This document shows positions 1 to 6,867 of a stretch of 39,725 nt of DNA, piece by piece. The stretch is from contig DXIP01000006.1 in assembly GCA_019112825.1 (NCBI GenBank), positions 1 through 39,725 of the forward strand, read 5' to 3'. The position numbers were made by a program, and so were the translations under genes. How positions within the stretch are numbered: position 1 is the stretch's first letter; every line of letters starts with the position of its first letter. The notes beneath the pieces were generated by a model. That model was not told where the DNA came from, ran no database searches, and saw nothing but the letters and a program-made list of their open reading frames with translations. This stretch comes from Alistipes excrementigallinarum (lineage in GTDB: Bacteria; Bacteroidota; Bacteroidia; Bacteroidales; Rikenellaceae).

Positions 1-130
1 GTTGGGTCCAAAAATGAAAAAAGGGGCTCCGAAACGGAGCCGAAAATATAAAAAGATGAGTTCGATCGGAAAAATTACCGCGACAGTCTGCCGATTGACT
101 CATAATGACGGAATTAAACGACAGTCCCTA
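1..130. mobile_element. End of an insertion sequence (partial, left edge of window)
   Basis: The sequence ends at 118-130 in ACGACAGTCCCTA, the exact reverse complement of TAGGGACTGTCGT at 39597-39609 near the other end of the window. A 13-bp inverted match at two AT-rich borders fits the two terminal repeats of one IS family. The outer TA could be a TA target-site duplication. Only about 130 bp are inside the window and no transposase codons are visible, so the family cannot be named. A weaker copy of the repeat (CGACAGTCT) lies at 91-99. Confidence 0.6.
25..41 (-). terminator. Hairpin with T-rich tail on the minus strand, inside the IS end
   Basis: GGCTCC (25-30) pairs with GGAGCC (36-41) around GAAAC. 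Read on the minus strand it is followed by CCTTTTTTCATTTTTG, so it looks like an intrinsic terminator for transcription coming from the right. It may insulate the element against transcription from neighbouring DNA. Confidence 0.45.
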
Positions 131-390
131 ACATATTGAATACACGGAGAGTGTAGCCTGTTCTCGACTTGCGAACGTAGGAAATTCGAAAAGGTAGAGA
201 GAATGGCGGACATCTTGCCGCGTCATATCCATTCATGGATACGGCGTGGTGTTGTTGCTTGTTTATCTACCAAGGTTTCCTACGACCTGCAAGTGTGAAT
301 GGGCATTCAGCACCACGCTTTCTGTTTCTTTAACCCTAGAATTAACCGTCGTACAGGTGCTGGGACGACAAACAAAAACTTAGTGCAACG
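131..390. ncRNA. Candidate structured RNA or cis-acting leader, class unknown
   Basis: No reading frame fits, but the stretch is full of pairing. Three stems nest inside one another: ACTTGC 167-172 with 289-294, CGTAGGAAA 176-184 with 276-284, and GGTAGA 193-198 with 266-271. Inside lies a hairpin TATCCAT/ATGGATA (226-232/235-241). Flanking hairpins are TACAC/GTGTA (141-145/151-155) and TGAAT/ATTCA (296-300/305-309). Alternative pairings exist: 244-251 with 311-318, 308-314 with 356-362, and 348-352 with 365-369. On the plus strand it would be the 5' leader of the lipoprotein gene at 391. On the minus strand it would be a free-standing RNA cut by the IS at 130. No clear -7 box was found on either strand. 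It does not match the tmRNA, RNase P, SRP or cobalamin patterns I know. Confidence 0.45.
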
Positions 391-858
391 ATGAAAAAGT
401 TGTTTTTCTTTGCGGCCGCTCTGTTTGCGGCAGTCTCGTTTTCGGCCTGCTCCGATGATGACAAAGACGATAACAAAGATGCGTCGATCATCGGAACATG
501 GCAGATTACACGTGAGGTCGGCTATGAAATTGTGCCAGGAGAGGGTAAATTCGATAAGGATATAACCTATCCGATTGACGATGTGAACGACGATTACGGA
601 TTCTATTACACCTATACGTTCAACGAGGATGGTTCGGGCACATACAAAAGTTTCAATTATTATGAAGACAATCGGTTGCAGGAAGAGTGGCCCTTCAGAT
701 ATTCTGTCTCAAATAATGTTTTGACAATTCCGGAAGAATACGAATATCACGGGACCTTCCGAATCGAGCAATTAACGGGAACGCAACTCGTTCTTTTCGA
801 GGAAATCGACGACAACGGCCATAAGGCAGCGACGACATATACCTTCAGGAAAATCTGA
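391..858 (+). CDS. Small lipoprotein with lipocalin-like domain
   Basis: 155 residues. The N-terminus is a lipoprotein signal: MKK, a hydrophobic stretch, then the lipobox FSAC with the lipidated Cys at residue 20, followed by an Asp-rich linker. From about residue 32 the pattern IIGTWQITRE starts a beta-rich domain typical of the lipocalin-like lipoproteins common in Bacteroidetes. Later strands contain alternating aromatic and polar residues ending in TTYTFRKI. It is probably exported, and an Asp-rich stretch after the Cys often accompanies surface exposure in this phylum. No ligand can be inferred. Base composition is clearly more AT-rich than the core genes. The gene stands alone, with a folded region upstream (131-390) and a terminator downstream. 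Confidence 0.75.
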   Translation: MKKLFFFAAALFAAVSFSACSDDDKDDNKDASIIGTWQITREVGYEIVPGEGKFDKDITYPIDDVNDDYGFYYTYTFNEDGSGTYKSFNYYEDNRLQEEWPFRYSVSNNVLTIPEEYEYHGTFRIEQLTGTQLVLFEEIDDNGHKAATTYTFRKI

Positions 859-875
859 TTTGCGCCCATCGCATG

Positions 876-938
876 AAAAGTGACAGACTCTGCGGGAAGG
901 TTCATCCGTAAGACCTTTCGGCAGAGTCGGTCACTTTT
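876..938 (+). terminator. Intrinsic terminator of the lipoprotein gene
   Basis: AAAAGTGA (876-883) and GACTCTGC (886-893) pair with GCAGAGTC (921-928) and TCACTTTT (931-938). An inner AAGGT/ACCTT helix (897-901/912-916) completes the stem, and a T-rich tail follows. The flanks also give A/T on the other strand, so it may work both ways. Confidence 0.8.
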
Positions 939-959
939 TATTTCACTTATAACTGGGGG

Positions 960-1379
960 ACACGATTTTTCACGCGATATGGACAAAGACAAACAGCCGG
1001 AACAGAATCGGAACCGAAAACATGCTCCACGTGCGGTCCCTCTTCCATCTCCTTGTCCCATCACCTTGTCCCAATCGAGGAGCAGCAACATCGGCCCCAG
1101 ATTGTCGGCCGAAGAGGTATCGGGAACGGGGCGTAAGGTGGAATCGCTCCGGAAACGCCTTGCCGGATAGAACAAACCGACCCGCCGATGTCGGCAGGTC
1201 GGAAGGAGCGGCCGGGAAAAGGCCGGATGGAGAGAGGGGGGGGGTGGATAACAACTTGCAACCGGCAGCCAAAGGCATTCACCTCGCACATAGGACGATA
1301 CGGGGTGGGAAGAGTCTCACCCGGGACCGACGCCCGATGTGTTTTGCGTCAGGCCCTCCGGCCCCGGGAAGCCCGACGC
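960..1379. other. Intergenic stretch, no gene recognised
   Basis: Short frames are open on both strands but overlap each other, have no known domain and no promoter, and look like chance frames in GC-rich DNA. A G run lies near 1236-1244. A weak hairpin GCGTC/GACGC (1346-1350/1375-1379) sits just beyond the minus-strand gene that ends at 1380 and may help end its transcript, but it lacks a T tract. Confidence 0.5.
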
Positions 1380-1934
1380 CTAAATGCCGTAATGGTTGCG
1401 ATAATACTGTATCAGTTTTTTCATCATGTTCATGGATTCATTGGAGGAGGCAACCTTGCATATGTCGTAGATTCCCTGAAACTTTCCTTGGAGCGTACCA
1501 TACGGACCTTCCAACGAGACAACCGTTTTTGACTCGTCCGGAATAAGCTCGTCGATGTATGAAAACTTCAAGGTGAACTTTTCATCCGCTTCGTTTGTGC
1601 AATTCATCTGCATACACCGGGTGTTGTCTTCGGCGGAAAGGACGTCGTCCCGGGCGGATTCGACAAAGAGGATAAAATTCTTGTATACCTCCCCGAGATT
1701 CTCGAGCCGAACACCGATTATGGGCGATTTATCCTGCAGCTGGACAAAATAGAGGTAGACTGTTCCTCCCACGTATACATTGACATTCTTGCTCAAGGAT
1801 GCATAGACCGTGGGGATTTTGTAAAAATAGGTGTTGGTTGAAAGGTCGTAGTTCCCGACTTTGTATTGCGCCGACGCATTCAGGCAGATGAACAATACTC
1901 CGAGAAGCGATAAAATCTTTTTCATTGTCTTCAT
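1380..1934 (-). CDS. Secreted protein of unknown function
   Basis: 184 residues. A signal peptide is clear: KTMKK, a hydrophobic core (ILSLLGVLFICLNA) and a probable cleavage site at ASA-Q, so the mature protein is periplasmic or outside. The rest is a mix of beta-like stretches and a C-terminal helix (NMMKKLIQYYRNHYGI) with no family I recognise. The second ATG three codons downstream (1925) is an equally good start. It is the last of three minus-strand genes (2961 to 1380) with small gaps, probably one transcript. Composition is AT-richer than the core genes, which suggests an accessory locus. Confidence 0.7.
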   Translation of the reverse strand: MKTMKKILSLLGVLFICLNASAQYKVGNYDLSTNTYFYKIPTVYASLSKNVNVYVGGTVYLYFVQLQDKSPIIGVRLENLGEVYKNFILFVESARDDVLSAEDNTRCMQMNCTNEADEKFTLKFSYIDELIPDESKTVVSLEGPYGTLQGKFQGIYDICKVASSNESMNMMKKLIQYYRNHYGI

Positions 1935-1996
1935 TTTTTAGGTTAGTAATTCCGATTGCAGTTTGTTCCCATGCTCTTTCGCCGGGTTGCCCGCAC

Positions 1997-2614
1997 CTAC
2001 AAAAAGGCAAGCAAAGCGGCCAGAGCGCCAAAAAAGAGGAGGAGAATAATCAGGTCGATGATTGAGATGATAAATCCGGCGACGGCCAAACCTCTTGGCG
2101 CACTGAACAGGCCGATAAACGACAGAAGAAAGCCCAGAAACCAGACAACCCAGCCGACTCCCGGCATCCACGAAAGAATCAGAGAGATGAGCGCCAGGAC
2201 GAATCCGGCCGTTCCCGCCCCGTTTGACGAACGAGCGGGTGGCTGCTGGATGACAATCGTCTGGCAGCGTTCCGCCTGCGGAGGCTCCTGAGTCTGGACG
2301 GCCGCATGAATCGGATGCCCGCATTTGATACATGTCGGGGCATAGCGGGAGACCTCCGCACCGCATGCGGGGCAATGAATCAACAATGGCTCCGGCTCCG
2401 ACGGTTCGACCGGAGAAGCCTCCGGGGGAGTCCCGTCTGCCGCCTCAGACGGCGTCGCAACGGACGAGCGCCTCCTCTTCAGGAGCTTAACGAGAATCAG
2501 TACGACAACAATTGTCGGGACCAGTACCATGACTATAATACCTATGGTATCGTCATATTGCTGCACAAAGCCGGAGAGCAGTTCGAAGGGATTCATCTCT
2601 TCCATAATCTTCAA
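1997..2614 (-). CDS. Zinc-ribbon membrane protein with DUF4190-like C-terminus
   Basis: 205 residues. One membrane helix at about 24-45 is followed by a basic KRRR stop, then a Pro/Glu-rich linker. A zinc ribbon follows with CPAC at 81-84 and CIKC at 95-98. The C-terminus has two to three more hydrophobic segments (about 136-171 and 178-203) with the Gly-rich, small-residue pattern of DUF4190-type membrane domains. A zinc ribbon beside such segments is a common design in bacterial membrane proteins of unknown role. It lies between the secreted protein at 1380 and the small gene at 2626 (11-bp gap), so the three are probably co-transcribed. Function unknown. Confidence 0.7.
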   Translation of the reverse strand: MKIMEEMNPFELLSGFVQQYDDTIGIIVMVLVPTIVVVLILVKLLKRRRSSVATPSEAADGTPPEASPVEPSEPEPLLIHCPACGAEVSRYAPTCIKCGHPIHAAVQTQEPPQAERCQTIVIQQPPARSSNGAGTAGFVLALISLILSWMPGVGWVVWFLGFLLSFIGLFSAPRGLAVAGFIISIIDLIILLLFFGALAALLAFL

Positions 2615-2625
2615 GGTTTAGGCCC

Positions 2626-2961
2626 TTATCGGGATGCTGTTTTCTTCCAAAGCGACGAGCGGGACGTTCTCCCGTTCATGTTCATGGAGGTTACCTCCCC
2701 GATTTTTTCGATTTCCAGTGCCCGGCTGTTCCGTTTGAGGTAGTTCCCGATTTGATTTGCGATGGCACGATGGGGCTCCCGCGTGTCGTCCCCTTCGCGT
2801 GCAAGGGCGCTCAGCATCCGTTCGTAATAGGGTCTGAACTCCTCTGGGAAGCGGCTGGTGATGCGGTGCGAATCGAAGGTCGGTTCGGCGATGTTTTCGT
2901 AGATGTACCTGCGCAACTGGTCATTGCCCAGCTCCTTGAGGATACGGTAGGTTTCGGTCAT
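2626..2961 (-). CDS. Small soluble protein of unknown function
   Basis: About 111 residues from the ATG at 2961 (MTETYRILKELG). It is predicted mostly helical and highly charged, with no signal peptide, membrane segment or familiar domain. A longer version using TTG at 3015 is possible but would begin inside the terminator of the RNA gene at 3012, so I prefer the ATG. It is the first gene of the 2961-to-1380 group and lies directly downstream of the 6S-like RNA, so it could receive read-through from that promoter. Confidence 0.55.
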   Translation of the reverse strand: MTETYRILKELGNDQLRRYIYENIAEPTFDSHRITSRFPEEFRPYYERMLSALAREGDDTREPHRAIANQIGNYLKRNSRALEIEKIGEVTSMNMNGRTSRSSLWKKTASR

Positions 2962-3011
2962 AACGGCAAAGGTTGGTTGTTGCCATTCGACTCCTGCATG
3001 GCGGGATTTGT

Positions 3012-3240
3012 ACAAAAAGAAAGTGTGGAGTCGTTAGTTTATCTATGCAGAGGCTCTGGTAAAGCCCGAATGTAAATAAACAGATACAATACCCCACACC
3101 TGTATAGTATGGGATGACATCCCCACATACCAATACAGATGATGAGTGTTGCAGCTATCCTTACATTCAGTGAAATTTACCAGATTTCTGCATAAGGATA
3201 AAAGCCAAACACTTTCATCAAATATGTCCGTCGCCTGCGC
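3012..3240 (-). ncRNA. ssrS: Candidate 6S RNA
   Basis: The locus folds into one long interrupted rod. Arms (plus coordinates) are 3019-3026/3209-3216 (8 bp), 3038-3043/3197-3202 (6), 3044-3051/3187-3194 (8), 3055-3063/3176-3184 (9) and 3068-3075/3161-3168 (8). A large internal bubble follows (3076-3099 opposite 3139-3160), then a terminal stem (3100-3105/3133-3138 and 3107-3111/3126-3130). A closing stem, central bubble and terminal stem within about 200 nt is the 6S RNA layout, which mimics an open promoter and binds RNA polymerase. Strand: on the minus strand a perfect -7 box lies upstream and a TTTTTGT tail follows the closing stem. The 3' side of the bubble then reads TATCTGTT, close to the -7 consensus. 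The name rests on architecture, not on sequence match. Confidence 0.6.
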
Positions 3241-3246
3241 GACACA

Positions 3247-3254
3247 CAAAGATA
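3247..3254 (-). promoter_or_regulatory. -7 promoter box of the 6S-like RNA
   Basis: TATCTTTG on the minus strand matches the Bacteroidetes -7 consensus TAnnTTTG exactly. Transcription would start near 3240. The nearest TTG upstream is spaced at 16 bases instead of 19-21, so the -33 part is imperfect. Confidence 0.6.
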
Positions 3255-3259
3255 GGAAA

Positions 3260-3880
3260 TGTTTTTCAAACAACACGCTTCGGAAGGGGTATTGTAGACA
3301 CTTCATGTCGAGTAATTGATAAATGTCCGGCCCGAAGTCATCCTTTCGGGCCAAAGCGCCGCAAGTGTTCTGTCACACGGAGCAAAGCGGTGTTTTCACC
3401 CGTGGGTGCTCCGACGCAACCCGTCGGAGTTGTTCCCAGGATGGGCCACACCACCCCCTCGCAGCCTCCGGACGCATTCTGTGCCCTCCTGCAGGCTGCC
3501 TCATCGGGCTCTCTTTCGTCAAGTCTTTCGGTTTCATACTTGTTCCGTTTTATGGATTACAGGGGCAAAGCTATCACGCGAGTGTGCCGAAGGCCCGCAC
3601 ACTGAAGCATCAAATGAATAAAAACTCTGAAAAATTGCTGCAGATTCAGTTCCGGAAAGCCGGTTTGGGCCCAGTCACCCGGACAGAGGAGGGGGCAGGG
3701 TTGTCGAGCCTTTCGTTTCTGTGCCTGCCCTTCGTCGCAGCCGTGGGACACAAATGGAACAAAGGGCGGGAACTTTCCACCCTTTGCCGGAGTTGGGGCA
3801 CGAGCAGGAACACCGGCAAGGCAAGGCGCGCACAGCCTCAAATGCTCCGCGTCGGCCAACCGTAGGACTCATATAATAAA
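3260..3880. other. Intergenic stretch, no gene supported
   Basis: About 620 bp. Plus-strand frames at 3323-3865 and 3316-3621 are open but have no domain, no promoter and a Cys/Ser/Arg-rich composition typical of chance translation. They overlap each other in different frames. I see no RNA gene or repeat here. The stretch ends at the thiL terminator. Confidence 0.5.
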
Positions 3881-3916
3881 AAGGGATGCTGTCACCCGCA
3901 GGTGACAGCATCCCTT
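3881..3916 (-). terminator. Intrinsic terminator of thiL
   Basis: A perfect 16-bp stem, 3881-3896 with 3901-3916, has loop CGCA. On the minus strand it is followed by a T-rich run (TTTATTATA); on the plus strand by TTCTT, so it may act in both directions. Confidence 0.85.
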
Positions 3917-3967
3917 TCTTACCTTGTGCAACGTCCGGACCGTGACCCGCCCCGGACACCGAGAGCT

Positions 3968-5128
3968 CTATTTTTTCTTCTGTTCCGGGGCCGAAGCAGC
4001 TGTGCTTTCCGCCGCAGAGGCGCCGGCGGTCGTGGCTGCCGAGCCCGTACCGGCCGAAGCGGTCGAAGCACCCGCGGCACCCTTTGCCTCAATCTCCCCG
4101 TCGGGGAAGCCCTGGGCGCGCAGGCGGATGTTCGAGCCGTCGGGCGTCACCAGGCAGGCCCCCGACTCCTCGGAGGTGATGTGGCCGATGACGTCGATGC
4201 CCCCCATACGCATCACCTGCTCCTGCATGGCCAGCGGCACGGTGAAGAGCAGCTCGTAGTCCTCGCCGCCGTGCAGCGCCGCCACCACCGGGTCGGAGTG
4301 CATCTCCTCGGAGAGCTTCGTGGTCTGCTGCGCAATGGGAATCCGCTCCAGATAGAGCCTTACGCCACACTTCGAGGCGCGGCAGAGCTGCAGCATGTCG
4401 CTCGCGAGGCCGTCCGAGAGGTCAATCATCGACGTGGGGACGATGCCCTCCTCGGCCAGTGCCTCGATGATGTCGGTGCGGGGACGCGGCTTGAGGTACT
4501 TCTCGAGCAGGTATTCGTAGCCCCCGAAGCGCGGCTCGGGGTTCTTCACGTCGCTCAGCACGCGCCGCTCGCGTTCGAGGAGCCGGAGCCCCATGTAGGC
4601 TGCGCCGAGATTGCCCGTGATGCAGACCAGGTCGTGCAGCCGCGCGCCGTTGCGGCGGACCACCCGCTCACGCTGCGCCGCACCGAGCACCGTGACCGTG
4701 ATGACGAGCCCCGTCATCGAGGCGCGCGTGTCGCCCCCCACCAGGTCGATGTGCTGCTCGCGGCAGGCGAACGAGATGCCCTCGTAGAGGTCCTGCAGCG
4801 CCTCGACGGGGAGCTTCGACGAGACGCCGAGCGACACGGTCAGCTGCCGCGGCAGGGCGTTCATCGCCAGGATGTCGCTCACGCCGGCCGTCACCACCTT
4901 GTAGCCCAGATGCTTGAGCGGGAAGTAGGTCAGGTCGAAATCGACCCCTTCGTAGAAGGAGTCGGTCGTGCAGAGCACCACCTCGTCGGCCGACGGCGCG
5001 ATGACCGCCGCATCGTCACCCACACCCACGAGCGTCGAAGGATTCGTGGGGGTAAAGTCGCGCGTCAGCAGGTCGATGAGGCCGAACTGACCGAGCGTTG
5101 CGATTTCCGTGCGCTGTTTCTTCTCCAT
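3968..5128 (-). CDS. thiL: Thiamine-monophosphate kinase
   Basis: 386 residues. ThiL phosphorylates thiamine monophosphate to thiamine diphosphate with ATP, the last step of thiamine cofactor synthesis, in the cytoplasm. It is an AIR-synthase/PurM-type kinase. Visible motifs are GDDAAV at 37-42, TTDSFYEGVDF at 54-64, SDILAMN at 84-90, GGDT at 131-134 and DLSDGLASD at 236-244. The family core ends near residue 350. Here a tail of about 36 residues follows, almost only Ala, Ser, Thr and Gly, and ends in QKKK. That tail is unusual and looks like a low-complexity expansion. The gene is divergent from adk with overlapping promoters, and no other thi genes are nearby. Confidence 0.95.
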   Translation of the reverse strand: MEKKQRTEIATLGQFGLIDLLTRDFTPTNPSTLVGVGDDAAVIAPSADEVVLCTTDSFYEGVDFDLTYFPLKHLGYKVVTAGVSDILAMNALPRQLTVSLGVSSKLPVEALQDLYEGISFACREQHIDLVGGDTRASMTGLVITVTVLGAAQRERVVRRNGARLHDLVCITGNLGAAYMGLRLLERERRVLSDVKNPEPRFGGYEYLLEKYLKPRPRTDIIEALAEEGIVPTSMIDLSDGLASDMLQLCRASKCGVRLYLERIPIAQQTTKLSEEMHSDPVVAALHGGEDYELLFTVPLAMQEQVMRMGGIDVIGHITSEESGACLVTPDGSNIRLRAQGFPDGEIEAKGAAGASTASAGTGSAATTAGASAAESTAASAPEQKKK

Positions 5129-5145
5129 GATTATAAATTTTTTTA

Positions 5146-5177
5146 CAAATCTAACGAATCTTTGGCGTATCTACAAA
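5146..5177 (-). promoter_or_regulatory. thiL promoter
   Basis: On the minus strand: TTTG (5174-5177), a 20-base spacer, then TAGATTTG (5146-5153). The start codon is at 5128. It interleaves with the adk promoter on the other strand. Confidence 0.75.
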
Positions 5178-5193
5178 AATTAGCGTATTTTTG
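5161..5193 (+). promoter_or_regulatory. adk promoter
   Basis: TTTG (5161-5164), a 21-base spacer, then TATTTTTG (5186-5193). This is a full match to the Bacteroidetes promoter type. The start codon follows 29 bases downstream. Confidence 0.85.
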
Positions 5194-5222
5194 TCCAGCT
5201 AATCACATAAACGGTTCAATTC

Positions 5223-5798
5223 ATGATAAACATCGTTTTATTCGGCGCGCCGGGCTGCGGCAAGGGCACGCAGGCCCAGCGCCTCAAGGAACACTACGGC
5301 ATCGAGCATGTCTCGACGGGCGAGGTCATCCGCGGCGAGATTGCCCGCGGCACGGAGCTGGGACGCAGCATGGAGTCCTACATCAAGGCCGGCAAGCTGG
5401 CCCCCGACCAGATTGTCATCGACATGATTGCCAACTACGTGGCCGAGCACCGCGACGCCAAGGGGTGCATCTTCGACGGCTTCCCCCGCACGACGGTCCA
5501 GGCCGAGGAGTTCGACAAAATCCTCGCCAAGAACGGACTCAAGGTGGACATCATGATTGACATCCGCGTCCCGGAGGAGGAGCTCGTCAAGCGCATCCTG
5601 CTGCGCGGCAAGGATTCGGGCCGCGCCGACGACGCCTCGGAGGAGGTCATCCGCGGCCGGCTGGACGTCTACCACAAGCAGACGGCCATCGTCTCGGACT
5701 ACTACACGGCACAGAACAAGTACGCCTCGGTCGACGGCGTGGGTACGATGGACGAGGTCTTCGACCGCATCGCCGCCATCATCGACAACCTGAAGTAA
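5223..5798 (+). CDS. adk: Adenylate kinase
   Basis: 191 residues. It catalyses ATP + AMP = 2 ADP and balances adenylate pools in the cytoplasm. The P-loop GAPGCGKGTQ is at 8-17, the AMP-binding segment STGEVIRGEI follows, and FDGFPRT is near residues 80-86. The lid is the short form without zinc cysteines (around GKDSGRADD), which explains the length below the long-form 214 residues. The ATG at 5223 lies 29 bases after a strong promoter, and a terminator follows, so it is a single-gene transcript. Confidence 0.97.
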   Translation: MINIVLFGAPGCGKGTQAQRLKEHYGIEHVSTGEVIRGEIARGTELGRSMESYIKAGKLAPDQIVIDMIANYVAEHRDAKGCIFDGFPRTTVQAEEFDKILAKNGLKVDIMIDIRVPEEELVKRILLRGKDSGRADDASEEVIRGRLDVYHKQTAIVSDYYTAQNKYASVDGVGTMDEVFDRIAAIIDNLK

Positions 5799-5841
5799 CG
5801 GGGGCGTCGCCGGGCCGTTCCCGCCGACACGTCTCCGACAG

Positions 5842-5878
5842 AAAGGGGAGCATCGCCACCGCGACGCTCCCCTTTTTT
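5842..5878 (+). terminator. Intrinsic terminator of adk
   Basis: AAAGGGGAGC (5842-5851) pairs with GCTCCCCTTT (5866-5875), with an inner TCGC/GCGA helix. A run of T ends the element. It may also stop lysO transcription from the right. Confidence 0.85.
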
Positions 5879-5977
5879 CGTGCGCAACGCTTCACGCGGC
5901 GGCCCGCAACCGCGGGCGGACCCGCCCTCCGCCGGCCGCTCCTGCGCTATGCCGGTACAGTTACCCGCCCGGCTTCA

Positions 5978-6592
5978 CTACCGGCAGAAGAGGCCGACAA
6001 GCAGCGGCACGCTCAGCTCGAGCGCCAGCCCGTGGAGGACGGCCAGCGGGATGAGCTCGCTGCCCGAACTGCGGACAATCATCGGCAGGCAGACATCCAT
6101 CGAATTGATGCCCGCCACGGAGATGGGCGCCAGTCGTCCGCCCAGGCGGGCGAAGAGCGGAATGCCGAAGAGGGCGACCAGTTCGCGCATGATGTTGGCC
6201 AGCAGCGCCACGGTGGCCAGCGCCGCAGCGTCGGCCGCACCTCCCTTTAGATTGGTAATCAGCACCGACGAGAGCGAATAGTATCCGAAGCCGCTCCCCA
6301 CGGCGAGGCAGTCCATCAGCCGGAGGTCGCGCAGCAGAAAGACCGCCAGCCCCGAGAAGAGCAGCGTCCCGGCAATGGTGAAGAGGGGCAGCAGAAGCAT
6401 CCGCCAGCGGAACCCGCGCAGCGAGGCGAGCACCTCGCGGTCGCCGCCGAGCGTGATGCCGACCAGAAAGACCAGCCCCGAGAGCAGCACGAGCGGCAGC
6501 CCTGGGTGAGCCAGCGCAGCGGGAGCCGTCCCGGTCATTCCGGCGGCAAGTCCCAGCGCAAGACAGGCGAAGATGAGCAGATTCTCCTTCAT
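5978..6592 (-). CDS. lysO: LysO-type lysine exporter, C-terminal part
   Basis: 204 residues with about six hydrophobic segments. It matches the C-terminal domain of LysO (YbjE), an inner-membrane exporter of lysine and toxic lysine analogues. Conserved-looking stretches are GSGFGYYSLSSVL, NIMRELVALFG and AGINSMDVCLPM. In E. coli LysO is one chain of about 300 residues; here the N-terminal domain is a separate gene. The ATG at 6592 overlaps the stop of that gene by four bases (ATGA), which implies coupled translation and equal amounts of the two chains. Confidence 0.85.
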   Translation of the reverse strand: MKENLLIFACLALGLAAGMTGTAPAALAHPGLPLVLLSGLVFLVGITLGGDREVLASLRGFRWRMLLLPLFTIAGTLLFSGLAVFLLRDLRLMDCLAVGSGFGYYSLSSVLITNLKGGAADAAALATVALLANIMRELVALFGIPLFARLGGRLAPISVAGINSMDVCLPMIVRSSGSELIPLAVLHGLALELSVPLLVGLFCR

Positions 6593-6867
6593 CGCGCACC
6601 TCCTTTCCCGAAGAGAAGCCGCGCCGCCAGCCATGCGGCAACGAGGCTTCCCGCGATGCCAAGGGCCGCAATGACGATGGCCTGACGGCCGAACTGACCG
6701 AACTGACTGAGAAGCTCCCCGTGGGAGCCGGTCGAAAAACCGATGACAAAGACCAGCGCCAGCACGACGAAGCGGATGCTCCGCCCGGCGAGGGCCACCA
6801 CCCGCCGCCCGCGCAGCAGGTAGCCGATGCCGATACCCGACATCAGGAACAGAATAATCGTAAACAT
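6589..6867 (-). CDS. LysO-type lysine exporter, N-terminal part (DUF340-like)
   Basis: About 92 residues from the ATG at 6867 (MFTIILFLMSGIGIGYLLRG); a TTG six codons earlier (6885) is less likely. There are three hydrophobic segments, at about 1-18, 28-45 and 64-85. The pattern GIGIGYLLRG followed by VLALVFVIGFSTG is that of the N-terminal domain of LysO. It ends in ATGA overlapping the next gene, so both halves come from one transcript and probably assemble into one transporter. A strong promoter lies about 300 bases upstream at 7178-7209. Confidence 0.8.
   Translation of the reverse strand: MFTIILFLMSGIGIGYLLRGRRVVALAGRSIRFVVLALVFVIGFSTGSHGELLSQFGQFGRQAIVIAALGIAGSLVAAWLAARLLFGKGGAR

Noticed and set aside
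131..390. tmRNA, RNase P RNA, SRP RNA or cobalamin riboswitch
   Set aside because: The hallmark sequences of these RNAs as I know them are absent on both strands.
2962..3015. TTG start that would lengthen the gene at 2626
   Set aside because: It begins at the T tract that ends the 6S-like RNA. The ATG at 2961 gives a plain start.
3043..3354. Minus-strand open frame covering the 6S-like RNA
   Set aside because: It runs through the helices and the promoter. The pairing evidence explains the region better.
3323..3865. Plus-strand open frame of 180 codons between the 6S-like RNA and thiL
   Set aside because: No promoter, no domain, overlapping open frames in other phases, and a Ser/Arg/Cys-rich composition. 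Kept only as intergenic DNA.
3902..5560. Plus-strand open frame opposite thiL running into adk
   Set aside because: Shadow of thiL, then out of frame within adk.
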